Shown in pieces: positions 11,506-18,671 of a stretch of 64,000 bases of DNA (within the stretch, counting starts at the first letter, position 1; each line of letters starts with the position of its first letter). A program made the translations under genes and the position numbers. The stretch comes from Cribrihabitans_A pelagius (GTDB lineage Bacteria; Pseudomonadota; Alphaproteobacteria; Rhodobacterales; Rhodobacteraceae): the NCBI RefSeq assembly GCF_048820915.1, contig NZ_JBMERR010000005.1, positions 124,001-188,000 on the forward strand, in the 5' to 3' direction. The notes under the pieces are model-generated. The model made no database searches and was not told the DNA's origin. It saw only the letters and a list, made by a program, of their open reading frames with translations.

Positions 11506-11775
11506 ATGGAGACCACCGAGACCGAGCTGATGCTCAAGGGATACGGGCTGACAATTGCCGAATTCACCTATCACATGCCCGACCACGTCCACGTTCTGAA
11601 CACTTTCTTATGGCAGGAATACGACCTGGCGCCCGACCATCCGCGCCTGTTCAAGTTCATCGAGTTCTGGCAGCGCGAGATCGAGGGCCCGTTGCATTCG
11701 GTGCGCTTCAATCACCGCAAGATGATCGGCCCCGGCGAATGGCGCAACGTGGTTGGAGAGTTCCAGATCCACTAG
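11506..11775 (+). CDS. usg: Usg family protein
   Basis: 89 residues from the ATG at 11506, with GGAGG about 8 bases upstream. Small soluble protein with the Usg-type sequence ELMLKGYGLTIAEFTYHMPD, TFLWQEYDLAPDHPRL and a C-terminal FWQREIEGPLHSVR. The family is common in alphaproteobacteria and was named from its place near tryptophan or amidophosphoribosyl genes; its biochemical role is not known. It is divergent from gyrA and convergent with the radical SAM gene. Confidence 0.82.
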   Translation: METTETELMLKGYGLTIAEFTYHMPDHVHVLNTFLWQEYDLAPDHPRLFKFIEFWQREIEGPLHSVRFNHRKMIGPGEWRNVVGEFQIH

Positions 11776-11787
11776 CTTTCCTCGTGC

Positions 11788-12741
11788 TCAGGCCGAGCAG
11801 CTGGCCCCGCCGAGGACGCAGAATTTTGCGCAATGGGGGTGGTTCAGCGGCACCGCGCGCTCGGCTTCGGCCAGGGTTTCGCCCATTTCGAACTCCGGCG
11901 CATAAGGCAGCAGGGTGCAGGCCAGCACCGCGGGCCGTTCGGCCCCCTTGCGTTTCACCACCATGCGCGAGGATGCGCACATCACGCTGTCCGGCCGCTT
12001 GCCCAGGATGTCCCAGCAGGCGGTGGTGATCTCCGGCACCTCGACGGTTTCGTCCATCTCGGGAAACAGCACCGTCTGGCCGGGATCGGCGGCGTCGATG
12101 GCAAAGCCCTCGCGCCCGAACAGCGCTGCATAGCCCGCGCGGGAGGCCGCCTCGCTGTCGCCCCAGACCGTGCGGCCCGCCACAGCCATGCGGAAGCCCT
12201 GGTCCCGAAGCCAGCGCATGCCTTCCAGCGTTTTCTCGAAGCTGCCCGCGCCGCGTTCCGCGTCATGCAGCGCGGCGCTGTGGTGGTCGACCGAGATCCG
12301 CAGGGTGAGCTTTTCCCGATAAGCCTCGCGCAGGGCCAGCAGCCCTTCGCGCACGGTCTTGCGCATCATCGGCCGCATCGCGTTGGTCAGAATCAGCACC
12401 TCATAGCCGCGCGCCAGCGCCGCCTCCGCCATCGCGTTCATTTCGGGGTTCATGAAAGGCTCGCCGCCGGTGAAGCCGATCTCGCGCACCGGCCAGCCCT
12501 GCGCCTCGATCTGGTCCAGGTAATCCTCGACCTCGGCCGCGCTCAGGTAGACCAGGGCGTCATTTGAGGGCGAGCTGAGGATGTAGCAATTGCTGCACTC
12601 GATGTTGCACAGCGTGCCGGTGTTGAACCACAGGGTCTCCGGATGGCTGAGCGGCACCGAGGCCCGGGCCTGACCGTCTGCCGTCACTTCCGGGTGCTGG
12701 AATTTCCCGGCGTTTGCGACGGAATTCTGAAGGTCTTTCAT
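11788..12741 (-). CDS. Radical SAM enzyme with C-terminal cysteines, target unknown
   Basis: 317 residues from the ATG at 12741, chosen because AAGGAC lies 8 bases upstream; the frame runs 12 codons further. The 4Fe-4S motif CNIECSNC is at residues 45-52 and GFTGGEPFMNPE is the GGEP SAM motif. Further cysteines in TACW, VMCASS, LACTLL and the final HCAKFCVLGGASCSA could ligate an auxiliary cluster, as in SPASM/twitch-type enzymes. No precursor peptide or partner gene is recognisable beside it, so the substrate is open. Confidence 0.8.
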   Translation of the reverse strand: MKDLQNSVANAGKFQHPEVTADGQARASVPLSHPETLWFNTGTLCNIECSNCYILSSPSNDALVYLSAAEVEDYLDQIEAQGWPVREIGFTGGEPFMNPEMNAMAEAALARGYEVLILTNAMRPMMRKTVREGLLALREAYREKLTLRISVDHHSAALHDAERGAGSFEKTLEGMRWLRDQGFRMAVAGRTVWGDSEAASRAGYAALFGREGFAIDAADPGQTVLFPEMDETVEVPEITTACWDILGKRPDSVMCASSRMVVKRKGAERPAVLACTLLPYAPEFEMGETLAEAERAVPLNHPHCAKFCVLGGASCSA

Positions 12742-12895
12742 GCGGATGTCCTTTTGGGGCAGTTCCTTTCGCGGCAAGCTAGCTTATACTGGCCGGGTAA
12801 TGAAAGCAGCCGGACAGGCACATGACAGGGATGTGAAGCCGCGGCAAGCGGCACCCTGAACCGGCCCCCAACAGAACAAAGGGGATATATGCCAC

Positions 12896-14368
12896 ATGGT
12901 TTCGCGTGTGATACCGGTCGATCCGTTTGATCTGGTGATCTTTGGCGGCACGGGCGATCTGGCCCGGCGCAAGATCCTGCCAGCTCTGTTCCGCCGCCAT
13001 TGCGCGGGCCAGTTGCCTGGGGGTGAGCGGATCATCGGGGCCGCGCGCTCCGGTATGGAGGCCGCGCAATACCGCGCGCTGGTGGCGGAGGCTTTGCGCC
13101 AGCACGGCGGCGCCGCGGCCACGGGCGCGGCGGTCGAGGCGTTTTTGCAGCGGATCAGCTATGTGCCGCTCGACGCCCGCGGCGACGGCGGATGGGCAGA
13201 GCTTGCGGAGCTGTTGCGGCCCCCCGGCGACGCTCCGGTGCGGCTGTTCTACTTCTCGGTCGGCCCCAGCCTGTTTGCACCACTGGCGGAACGGCTGCAT
13301 GCCCATGGGCTTACTCATGCGGATGCGCGCATCGTTGTGGAGAAACCCTTCGGCCACGACCTGGAGACCGCGCAGGCGCTGAACCGCACCCTGGCCAGCC
13401 ATTTCCGCGAAAGCCAGATCTACCGGATCGACCATTACCTGGGCAAGGAGACGGTGCAGAACCTGATGGCGGTACGCTTCGGCAACATGCTGTTCGAACC
13501 CCTGTGGAACAGCCAGTATGTCGACCACATCCAGATCACCGTGGCGGAAACCGTCGGCGTCGAGGGGCGCGAGGAGTATTATGAGCGCGCAGGCGCGATG
13601 CGCGACATGATGCAGAACCACCTGATGCAACTGCTCTGCCTGATCGCGATGGAACCGCCCGCGAAGTTCGACCCGGACGCGGTGCGCGACGAAAAGCTGA
13701 AGGTGATCCGCGCGCTCGACCCGGTGGAGCCGCACCATATTGTGCGCGGCCAGTACCAGGCGCGGCTTGACCCTTCGGCGCCGCACCCGTCTTACCGCGG
13801 GCTGGTCGGCAACCCGCGCAGCACGACCGAGAGCTATGTGGCGCTGAAGGCGCATATCAGCAACTGGCGGTGGGCGGGCACACCCTTCTACCTGCGGACC
13901 GGCAAGCGGCTGGTGAACCGGTCCTCGGTGATCAGCGTGATGTTCAAGGACGCACCGCATTCGATCTTCGGGGCGGAGGCCGGGCGCCATGCCAATCACT
14001 TGAAGATCCGCTTGCAACCCAATGAAGGTATTACGCTCAGCGTCACCATTAAGGAGCCGGGGCCGGGCGGTATGCGGCTCATTGACGTGCCTCTGGACAT
14101 GAGCTTTGCGGAGGCGCTGGGGCCCGAGGGCGGCGATCCGCCCGATGCCTACGAGCGGCTGATCATGGACGTGGTGCGCGGCAACCAGACGCTGTTCATG
14201 CGCGGCGACGAGGTCGAAGCCGCCTGGGCGTGGACCGATCCGTTAATTGCGGGGTGGAAGTCCCGCGGCGATGTGCCTAAACCTTATGATAGCGGTACCA
14301 CCGGCCCGGGCGATGCCGATCTTCTGATGCGCCGGGATGGCCGGGAGTGGAGGGGAATCAACCCATGA
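12896..14368 (+). CDS. zwf: Glucose-6-phosphate 1-dehydrogenase
   Basis: 490 residues. Oxidises glucose-6-phosphate to 6-phosphogluconolactone with NAD(P)+. The dinucleotide motif FGGTGDLARRK is at residues 16-26 and the active-site signature RIDHYLGKE at 177-185, with His180 the substrate-binding residue. The length matches the family. First gene of zwf-pgl-pgi; its TGA overlaps the pgl ATG (ATGA). The operon feeds the oxidative pentose phosphate and Entner-Doudoroff routes. Confidence 0.97.
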   Translation: MVSRVIPVDPFDLVIFGGTGDLARRKILPALFRRHCAGQLPGGERIIGAARSGMEAAQYRALVAEALRQHGGAAATGAAVEAFLQRISYVPLDARGDGGWAELAELLRPPGDAPVRLFYFSVGPSLFAPLAERLHAHGLTHADARIVVEKPFGHDLETAQALNRTLASHFRESQIYRIDHYLGKETVQNLMAVRFGNMLFEPLWNSQYVDHIQITVAETVGVEGREEYYERAGAMRDMMQNHLMQLLCLIAMEPPAKFDPDAVRDEKLKVIRALDPVEPHHIVRGQYQARLDPSAPHPSYRGLVGNPRSTTESYVALKAHISNWRWAGTPFYLRTGKRLVNRSSVISVMFKDAPHSIFGAEAGRHANHLKIRLQPNEGITLSVTIKEPGPGGMRLIDVPLDMSFAEALGPEGGDPPDAYERLIMDVVRGNQTLFMRGDEVEAAWAWTDPLIAGWKSRGDVPKPYDSGTTGPGDADLLMRRDGREWRGINP

Positions 14369-15036
14369 ATGTCAACGAATACCCGGATCGGGATATGCTG
14401 GCGATCGAGGTCGCCAATGAAATCGCAGGCGATCTGAAAACGCATCTTCTGCACCACGACAGCGCCTCCTTTGCGGTGGCGGGCGGCTCCACGCCGGGCC
14501 CCGTGTTCGACGATCTCTGCGCGGCGGATATCGACTGGGACAGGGTGCGGGTGATGGCCACGGACGAGCGATGGGTGCCGCCGGAGCATGAACGCTCCAA
14601 CATGCGGCTGATCCGCGAGCGGCTGCTGTCCGAACGCGCCGCGGCCGCGCGCTTCGTGCCCTTCTATGCCGACGGCAAGGAACCGGAAGCGGCGCTGGCG
14701 GAGCTGGAACGCGCGGTTGCACCCGAACTGCCGCTGTCGGTGCTGCTCCTCGGCATGGGAGAGGACATGCACACTGCCTCGCTGTTTCCCGGTGTTGCCG
14801 GGCTCGCCGAGGCGCTGGCCGCCAATGCGCCGCCACTCGTGGTGATGCGCCCGGACAGCCAGCCGGAAGCGCGCATCAGCCTCAGCGCGCCGGTGCTGGA
14901 TGCCGCGATTGCCAAGCATCTGGTGATCTACGGCGCCGCCAAGCGTGAAGCGCTGGAACGCGCCGCCACTCTGCCGCCGGAAGAAGCGCCGATCCAGGCG
15001 GTTCTTTCCGAAATCACCGTTCATTGGGCTCCTTGA
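14365..15036 (+). CDS. pgl: 6-phosphogluconolactonase
   Basis: 223 residues from the ATG at 14365, which overlaps the zwf stop and has GGAGGGG about 9 bases upstream; a GTG at 14347 is in frame but would place that ribosome site inside the gene. Hydrolyses 6-phosphogluconolactone. DevB-type motifs: FAVAGGSTPGPVFDDL, VMATDERWVPPEHERSN and LLLGMGEDMHTASLFPG. Confidence 0.95.
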   Translation: MNVNEYPDRDMLAIEVANEIAGDLKTHLLHHDSASFAVAGGSTPGPVFDDLCAADIDWDRVRVMATDERWVPPEHERSNMRLIRERLLSERAAAARFVPFYADGKEPEAALAELERAVAPELPLSVLLLGMGEDMHTASLFPGVAGLAEALAANAPPLVVMRPDSQPEARISLSAPVLDAAIAKHLVIYGAAKREALERAATLPPEEAPIQAVLSEITVHWAP

Positions 15037-15051
15037 GACAGGAAAAGGTAA

Positions 15052-16656
15052 ATGTTTGAGAAGTTGAAGTCGCTGCAGGCCAAGCTGGAAGACCAGCGGA
15101 TGGAGGCTCTGTTTCAGAACGATCCGCAGCGCGCGCAAGGATTCAGCCTGCGCGCCGATGGCATGCTGTTCGACTACTCCAAGACCGCGATTACCGCGGA
15201 CGTGCGCGCGGCGCTGATCGGGCTATGCGAGACGCGCGCAGTAGCGGCGCGGCGCGATGCGATGTTCTCCGGCGCACTTATAAACGAGACCGAGCAGCGC
15301 GCGGTGCTGCATACGGCGCTGCGCGATCCGGATGGCCCGCCGCTGGAGGTGGAGGGCCGCGATGTGCGCCCGACCCTGAAGGCGACGCTGGAGCGGATGG
15401 AGGATCTCGCGCGCCGGGTTCGCAGCGGCGATCTGGCGGGGCCGGGCGGCGCCTTCACCGATGTGGTCAATATCGGCATCGGCGGATCCGACCTTGGCCC
15501 GGTGATGGCAGTATTAGCGCTCGCGCCCTATCACGACGGGCCGCGCTGCCATTTTGTCTCCAACGTCGATGGGGCACACATTCACGACACGCTGCAAGGC
15601 CTTGATCCGAAACGGACCCTGGTAATCGTCGCCTCCAAGACCTTCACCACGATCGAAACCATGACCAACGCGCAGACCGCGCGCCGCTGGATGAAAGCGG
15701 GCGGCGGCGATCCGGGCGCGCAGTTCCTTGCTCTCTCCACCGCCGAGGAGGAGACCCGCGCCTTCGGGATTCCGCCCGAGCATGTCTTTGGCTTCGAAGA
15801 CTGGGTCGGCGGGCGCTATTCGGTCTGGGGGCCGATCGGGCTGAGCCTGATGCTGGCAATCGGGCCGGAGGATTTCCGCGCCTTCCTCGATGGCGGGCGG
15901 GCGATGGACAAGCATTTCCAGACCGCGCCCTGGCAGGACAACATGCCGGCAATGTTAGCGCTCACAGGAATCTGGCACCGGCAGGTCTGCGGCCATGCCA
16001 CCCGCGCGGTGCTGCCTTACAGCCAGCGCCTGCTGCGGCTGCCTGCCTACTTGCAGCAGCTGGAGATGGAGTCGAACGGGAAATCGGTGGCGATGGATGG
16101 AACGCCGCTGGAGTATGACTCCGGCCCCGTGGTCTGGGGTGAGCCCGGCACCAACGGACAGCACGCTTTCTATCAGCTGATCCACCAGGGCACGAGCGTG
16201 ATCCCGGCGGAGTTTCTGGTCGCCGCGCGCGGCCATGAACCCGAGCTGGCGGAGCATCACCAGCTGCTCGCGGCCAACTGCCTCGCGCAGTCCGAAGCAC
16301 TGATGCGCGGCCGCAGCCTGGAGGAGGCGCGGGCGCTGATGCAGGCCAAAGGGTTCGAGGGGGAGGAGCTGGAACGCCAGGCGCGTCATCGCGTCTTCCC
16401 CGGCAACCGGCCGTCGACAACGCTGCTGTTCCCGCAACTCACGCCTTACGTGCTGGGCCAGATCATCGCGCTGTATGAACACCGGGTGTTTGTGGAAGGC
16501 GTGATCCTGGACATCAACTCTTTTGATCAATGGGGTGTCGAACTTGGCAAGGAACTAGCCAACACATTGGCGCCGCTCCTGGCGGGCGAAAGCGGGGCGG
16601 AGGAGAAAGACGGCTCGACCCGCCAGCTGATCGCCTATGTGCGCGGGACGGGTTGA
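15052..16656 (+). CDS. pgi: Glucose-6-phosphate isomerase
   Basis: 534 residues. Interconverts glucose-6-phosphate and fructose-6-phosphate. Signatures: VNIGIGGSDLGPVMA, VASKTFTTIETMTNA, EMESNGKSVAMDG, GEPGTNGQHAFYQLIHQGT and the closing NSFDQWGVELGKELA with the catalytic Lys. It begins 15 bases after pgl behind AGGAAAAGG, the third gene of the operon; it lets fructose-6-phosphate from gluconeogenesis return to the zwf entry point. Confidence 0.97.
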   Translation: MFEKLKSLQAKLEDQRMEALFQNDPQRAQGFSLRADGMLFDYSKTAITADVRAALIGLCETRAVAARRDAMFSGALINETEQRAVLHTALRDPDGPPLEVEGRDVRPTLKATLERMEDLARRVRSGDLAGPGGAFTDVVNIGIGGSDLGPVMAVLALAPYHDGPRCHFVSNVDGAHIHDTLQGLDPKRTLVIVASKTFTTIETMTNAQTARRWMKAGGGDPGAQFLALSTAEEETRAFGIPPEHVFGFEDWVGGRYSVWGPIGLSLMLAIGPEDFRAFLDGGRAMDKHFQTAPWQDNMPAMLALTGIWHRQVCGHATRAVLPYSQRLLRLPAYLQQLEMESNGKSVAMDGTPLEYDSGPVVWGEPGTNGQHAFYQLIHQGTSVIPAEFLVAARGHEPELAEHHQLLAANCLAQSEALMRGRSLEEARALMQAKGFEGEELERQARHRVFPGNRPSTTLLFPQLTPYVLGQIIALYEHRVFVEGVILDINSFDQWGVELGKELANTLAPLLAGESGAEEKDGSTRQLIAYVRGTG

Positions 16657-16741
16657 GGCAACGCGCCTTGCATTAACTCAAAACGGCTTCTGCAAAGGGC
16701 AGGGCCGCTTGGCGTCAAGATAAGAGCACTCCTGCAAATGC

Positions 16742-16769
16742 CGGCCCGGTCCTCATGCGGACCGGGCCG
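16742..16769 (-). terminator. GC-rich hairpin between pgi and the secreted protein gene
   Basis: Perfect 11 bp stem CGGCCCGGTCC with its complement and a 6 nt loop, just past the 3' end of the minus-strand gene at 16777. It could also stop pgi read-through. The T-run is poor on both strands. Confidence 0.55.
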
Positions 16770-16776
16770 TAGCCGT

Positions 16777-17265
16777 TCAGGGGAGCGTGACACTGCTGGT
16801 GATGGTATTCACGAACTGGCCGCTGGACGGATCGGTCAGCGAGGAAAATTCGCCGCCGCCCTTGGCCTCCTGCCACTTGCCGGTGCCGCCGCTCACCTCC
16901 CAATCGCCGGTGAGCGCGCCGGACCCGTCCATGCCCTTGGCGGTCCAGTGCAGCACCACCGTATCGCCGGCGCTGTCGGTGAAGGCGCAAATGCCTGTGC
17001 CATCCGCCGCGCCTGCGACGACTTCCACCGCGCCGAAGCAGGGCCCGGCAGCGCCCTGCATCGGATGGGACTCGTCCTCCATCTCGACGCTTTCGTAATC
17101 GGAGCGGATCTGCATCACCATGTGGTTCTCGGCAATCTCGGTCACCGTGCTGCTGCTGATCCCCATGCCCTTGCCGGGCTGATCCCAGGTGGTTTCGGCG
17201 GCCGCGGGGACGCTGTATGCGGCAAGTGCGGAGAATGCGGCGGCGGTGAGATATCTGCGGTTCAT
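16777..17265 (-). CDS. Exported hypothetical protein
   Basis: 162 residues from the ATG at 17265, selected because GGAGGGGG lies about 8 bases upstream. A signal peptide (MNRRYLTAAAFSALAAYSV, cleavage near AAA-ET at about 23) precedes a secreted domain rich in Gly, Thr and Asp, with GTGICAFTDSAGDTVVLHW and WEVSGGTGKWQEAKG typical of small beta-barrel periplasmic proteins. Two cysteines (PCFG, GICAF) could form a disulfide. No function can be named. Confidence 0.7.
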   Translation of the reverse strand: MNRRYLTAAAFSALAAYSVPAAAETTWDQPGKGMGISSSTVTEIAENHMVMQIRSDYESVEMEDESHPMQGAAGPCFGAVEVVAGAADGTGICAFTDSAGDTVVLHWTAKGMDGSGALTGDWEVSGGTGKWQEAKGGGEFSSLTDPSSGQFVNTITSSVTLP

Positions 17266-17435
17266 GAAATTTCCCCCTCCAGAAAAACGGCCCGCAAAGG
17301 CGCGGGTCCGGTCCGCAAGTATAACATGAATCGGGAGCGCGCGGTTCCGCCACGCAAAGGCGGCGCTCCGGCCCGTCAGCAACCTTAACGGGGCACGGCA
17401 AGCTATTGAGGTAAAACCGGAAAATTCAGGAGAAA

Positions 17436-17509
17436 TGGAGCGGGTAGCGGGAATCGAACCCGCGCGTTCAGCTTGGGAAGCTGACAGGCTACCATTACAT
17501 CATACCCGC
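17436..17509 (-). tRNA. tRNA-Gly (anticodon CCC)
   Basis: Reading the minus strand from 17509: acceptor GCGGGTA pairs with TACCCGC, the TAATGGTA D loop is present, the anticodon arm is TCAGC-TTCCCAA-GCTGA, and the T arm contains GGTTCGATTCC. Loop TTCCCAA gives anticodon CCC (codon GGG). The 3' CCA is encoded at 17438-17436. Confidence 0.95.
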
Positions 17510-17562
17510 CCGTGACTGCTGAGGTAGCCAAATCAGCGGGGCGGGTCAACGGCGAAATTGCA

Positions 17563-17592
17563 GAAAACGGCGGCCCTCAGACCGCCGTTTTC
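17563..17592 (-). terminator. Intrinsic terminator after the cytochrome P460-like gene
   Basis: 11 bp stem GAAAACGGCGG with its perfect complement around an 8 nt loop. The stem's AAAA/TTTT ends make it usable from either strand; it lies downstream of the minus-strand gene ending at 17624. Confidence 0.75.
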
Positions 17593-17623
17593 AAGACCCG
17601 GTGCCTGGCGCCGGGAAGGGGCC

Positions 17624-18160
17624 TTACCGGGACAGGTGATCCGTAGTGAACAAATAGTCATCCTCGCCGGAATGGCAGGCGATGCAGCCGGCATCCATGC
17701 CCTTGGCCACCCGGCCGGCAAGCCGCATGCCGGCGGGGTTCTTGTCGAGCGACCCGTCGGGCAGGTACTTTGCCCAGAACCAGTCCTGATTGTCGGGGTC
17801 ATAGCCCTCCTCGCGGCGGAACATCACCGTCACCGCCGCCAGGTGGGTTGCCGGGTCTGCCAGCACCTGGCCGGCCTCCACCCCTTCGGGGCCATAGTTG
17901 CGCTTGACCACCAGGTCGCCGCTGTGACCGTTGACGCTGGCGGTACTGTAGAAGGTTTCCAGCATCATCCCGTGCGGCGCTACGCCGTCATAGGGAAAGC
18001 TGCGCAGCATGCCTTCTCCTGCAAGGTTCAGCTCGGTCATGACTTGCCACAGTTCGGCGGCATAATCAGCGTCGGTGTCGGTCCCAAAGGCCGCGTCCTG
18101 GGCCCCGGCCGGGCTGGCGGCAGCCAAAGCCAGCGCCGCGGTAATCACGAAGTGTTTCAT
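17624..18160 (-). CDS. Cytochrome P460-family exported c-type heme protein
   Basis: 178 residues from the ATG at 18160 with GAGAGGA upstream. Signal peptide MKHFVITAALALAAASPAGA is followed by a mature domain with one heme c motif, CIACH at 159-163 (GCIACHSGEDDYLF). Length, the near-C-terminal heme site and the VVKRNYGP stretch (Lys86) fit the cytochrome P460 family, in which a lysine can cross-link the heme; such proteins oxidise hydroxylamine or detoxify nitrogen oxides. Whether Lys86 is that residue is inference. Stands alone between a tRNA and another exported protein. Confidence 0.75.
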   Translation of the reverse strand: MKHFVITAALALAAASPAGAQDAAFGTDTDADYAAELWQVMTELNLAGEGMLRSFPYDGVAPHGMMLETFYSTASVNGHSGDLVVKRNYGPEGVEAGQVLADPATHLAAVTVMFRREEGYDPDNQDWFWAKYLPDGSLDKNPAGMRLAGRVAKGMDAGCIACHSGEDDYLFTTDHLSR

Positions 18161-18320
18161 TTCCAATCCTCTCTGCAAGCCCCTCGGCCCATGCTAACGC
18201 CGCAGCCCGGCCCGGCCCAAGACCGGCGTGCACCGTTTCACCAGTCTGTGCGCAGGCGTGACTGGACGGCGCAGCGGCAGTGAAGAGATGCTGGGTCAAG
18301 AAAAAGGGAGTCACAAATTG

Positions 18321-18647
18321 ATGAAGCGCATCTTTTTCCTCGCCGTCGCTTTCGCCCCGCAGGTCTCCGCTGCGGCAGAGACCTCTGTCTGCGTCGAGAA
18401 CGGCTCGGAGGAGAGCCATTTCTTCGTGGCCGAAGCGGCAGATGGCAGCCGCGAGGCCGCTATTCTGGCCCCGGGGGAGCAACTCTGTGCGGCGGGAGGA
18501 GCGCGCGGGGCGCGGGGGGTGGTGTCGGTCTTTGAGAGCGCGCAGCACCTGGAGGGGTGTTCGCGGCTCACGCCGATGGGACAGCGCGAAAGGCTGGTGC
18601 GCTACGCCGATTTCGACCGCTGCGAATGGCGCGGGCACAGCCGCTAG
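18321..18647 (+). CDS. Small exported hypothetical protein
   Basis: 108 residues from the ATG at 18321, with GGGAG upstream. Signal peptide MKRIFFLAVAFAPQVSAAA, then a small domain with four cysteines (SVCVENG, QLCAAG, EGCSRL, DRCEWRG), probably two disulfides in the periplasm. No family recognised. Its stop codon lies inside a 26 bp perfect palindrome shared with the end of the convergent gene. Confidence 0.65.
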   Translation: MKRIFFLAVAFAPQVSAAAETSVCVENGSEESHFFVAEAADGSREAAILAPGEQLCAAGGARGARGVVSVFESAQHLEGCSRLTPMGQRERLVRYADFDRCEWRGHSR

Positions 18648-18663
18648 CGCGCGCTAGCGGCTG
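18638..18663. repeat. 26 bp perfect palindrome at a convergent gene junction
   Basis: CAGCCGCTAGCGC followed directly by its exact reverse complement, no spacer. It covers the stop of the small exported gene and reaches the 3' flank of the ASKHA gene. A bidirectional stem-loop for transcription end or mRNA protection is likely, although neither strand has a T-run. Confidence 0.8.
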
Positions 18664-18671
18664 CAATTGCC

